From the NCBI RefSeq assembly GCF_008641065.1, contig NZ_VTRS01000002.1, positions 186,001-250,000 on the forward strand: 64,000 nt of DNA, in the 5' to 3' direction. This document shows positions 63,550 to 64,000 of the stretch, one piece after another. The stretch is from Rhabdaerophilum calidifontis. Its GTDB lineage: Bacteria; Pseudomonadota; Alphaproteobacteria; Rhizobiales; Beijerinckiaceae. The position numbers were made by a program, and so were the translations under genes. Position 1 is the stretch's first letter; every line of letters starts with the position of its first letter. The notes beneath the pieces are model-generated. The model was not told where the DNA came from. It did not search any database and saw nothing but the letters and a program-made list of their open reading frames with translations.

Positions 63550-64000
63550 TCAGGGCGAGCGCTCGGGGCGGGCCTCGGCGATGTCCCTGGCCGCCAGATA
63601 GGCGGGCGAACCGGGTTGAAGCAAGGGCATGGCGCGGCTTGCGAAGCGGCGGGCATCCTGCACCTGGCCGATGACCAGCGCCTCGCGCGCCGCCGCAAGC
63701 GCCGCGTTGCCCTCGTCTCCGCGCCGGGCATGGGCCTGGCTGAGATAGCGGAAACCCTCGTAATTGTCGGGGTCGCGCGCGGTGGCATTGGTCAGTTCGC
63801 GCACCGCCTCGTCGAGCGATTGCGGCGTGCCCTGGGCGAGGAGCGCATGGCCGAGCATGGTGCGGATCAGCGGCTGGTTCGGGGCGATCGCCACCGCGCG
63901 GCGCAGGGGCGCCACGGCCTCGGCCGCGCGGCCGGCCTCCAGCAGGGCCTGGCCCTTCAGCTCCCAGAAATAGGGGTTGCGCGGCTGCTCGGCGATCAGC
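63550..64000 (-). CDS. M48-type metalloprotease (BepA-like), C-terminal repeat domain
   Basis: The last 150 residues of a protein whose frame is open to the right edge. They are TPR-like helical repeats, such as NPYFWELKGQALLEAGRAAEA and RDPDNYEGFRYLSQAHARRG, matching the C-terminal domain of BepA/YfgC-like periplasmic M48 proteases that tend outer-membrane proteins. The zinc-site HExxH motif would lie outside the window, so the assignment rests on this tail and on the usual position before dsbA. It ends 59 nt from the dsbA start. Confidence 0.75.
   Translation of the reverse strand, partial: LIAEQPRNPYFWELKGQALLEAGRAAEAVAPLRRAVAIAPNQPLIRTMLGHALLAQGTPQSLDEAVRELTNATARDPDNYEGFRYLSQAHARRGDEGNAALAAAREALVIGQVQDARRFASRAMPLLQPGSPAYLAARDIAEARPERSP

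Overview
The window is GC-rich chromosomal DNA of an alphaproteobacterium, most likely of the order Hyphomicrobiales (Rhizobiales). The evidence is a set of alphaproteobacterial markers: two mitochondrial-type complex I accessory subunits (NDUFS4- and NDUFA12-like), a PopZ-type polar organiser, an ExoR-like Sel1 protein, the metC/aapJQMP block, a B12-dependent class II ribonucleotide reductase, and a DsbA-accB-accC-aat-DUF2155-NDUFA12 block. I cannot name the genus. Four tRNA genes were found. There is no rRNA, no CRISPR array and no intact mobile element. Both ends cut a gene.

Layout. 1-4.7 kb: tail of a sugar-type ABC binding protein, DinB, an ABC exporter and an SMP-30 lactonase. 4.7-12.9 kb: a divergent catabolic locus. 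One arm encodes a DUF1445 protein, a complete TRAP importer (DctP, DctQ, DctM) and a MarR-like regulator; the other encodes a fused HyuA-HyuB oxoprolinase. 12.9-14.6 kb: an AT-rich island with a globin-coupled chemotaxis transducer whose 5' third has very different base composition. 14.6-22.6 kb: GloA, Eda, a double cold-shock protein, a DUF192 protein, tRNA-Pro, an RND efflux pair and the NDUFS4-like subunit. 22.7-28.0 kb: envelope glycan genes, namely a flippase-like/O-antigen-ligase fusion, tRNA-Arg, and an ArnT-like transferase, GT2 and LpxB-N-like operon. 28.0-34.2 kb: metC and aapJQMP. 34.3-42.5 kb: SseA, AlaX, then a photo-oxidative stress locus (ChrR-like regulator and SDR facing a photolyase, flavoprotein, DUF1365 and Cfa-like operon). 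42.6-43.4 kb: tRNA-Asn, tRNA-Cys and the scar of an integrated element. 43.4-54.0 kb: Pcm, TolC, PopZ, ValS, IlvD, ExoR-like, exonuclease III and ceramidase. 54.0-58.0 kb: a decayed antitoxin fragment and NrdJ. 58.0-64.0 kb: the complex I/DUF2155/Aat/AccCB/DsbA block and the end of an M48 protease.

Points most worth following up: an ECF (RpoE-type) promoter, TGATCC-N18-TATCTT, in front of a ChrR homologue that kept its cupin zinc ligands but lost both cysteines of the anti-sigma zinc site; the DUF1445/TRAP/oxoprolinase locus; the flippase-ligase fusion; the chimeric globin-coupled sensor; and the tRNA-Cys integration scar bounded by 16-bp direct repeats. Functions come from recognised protein motifs and gene order only; no database search was run.
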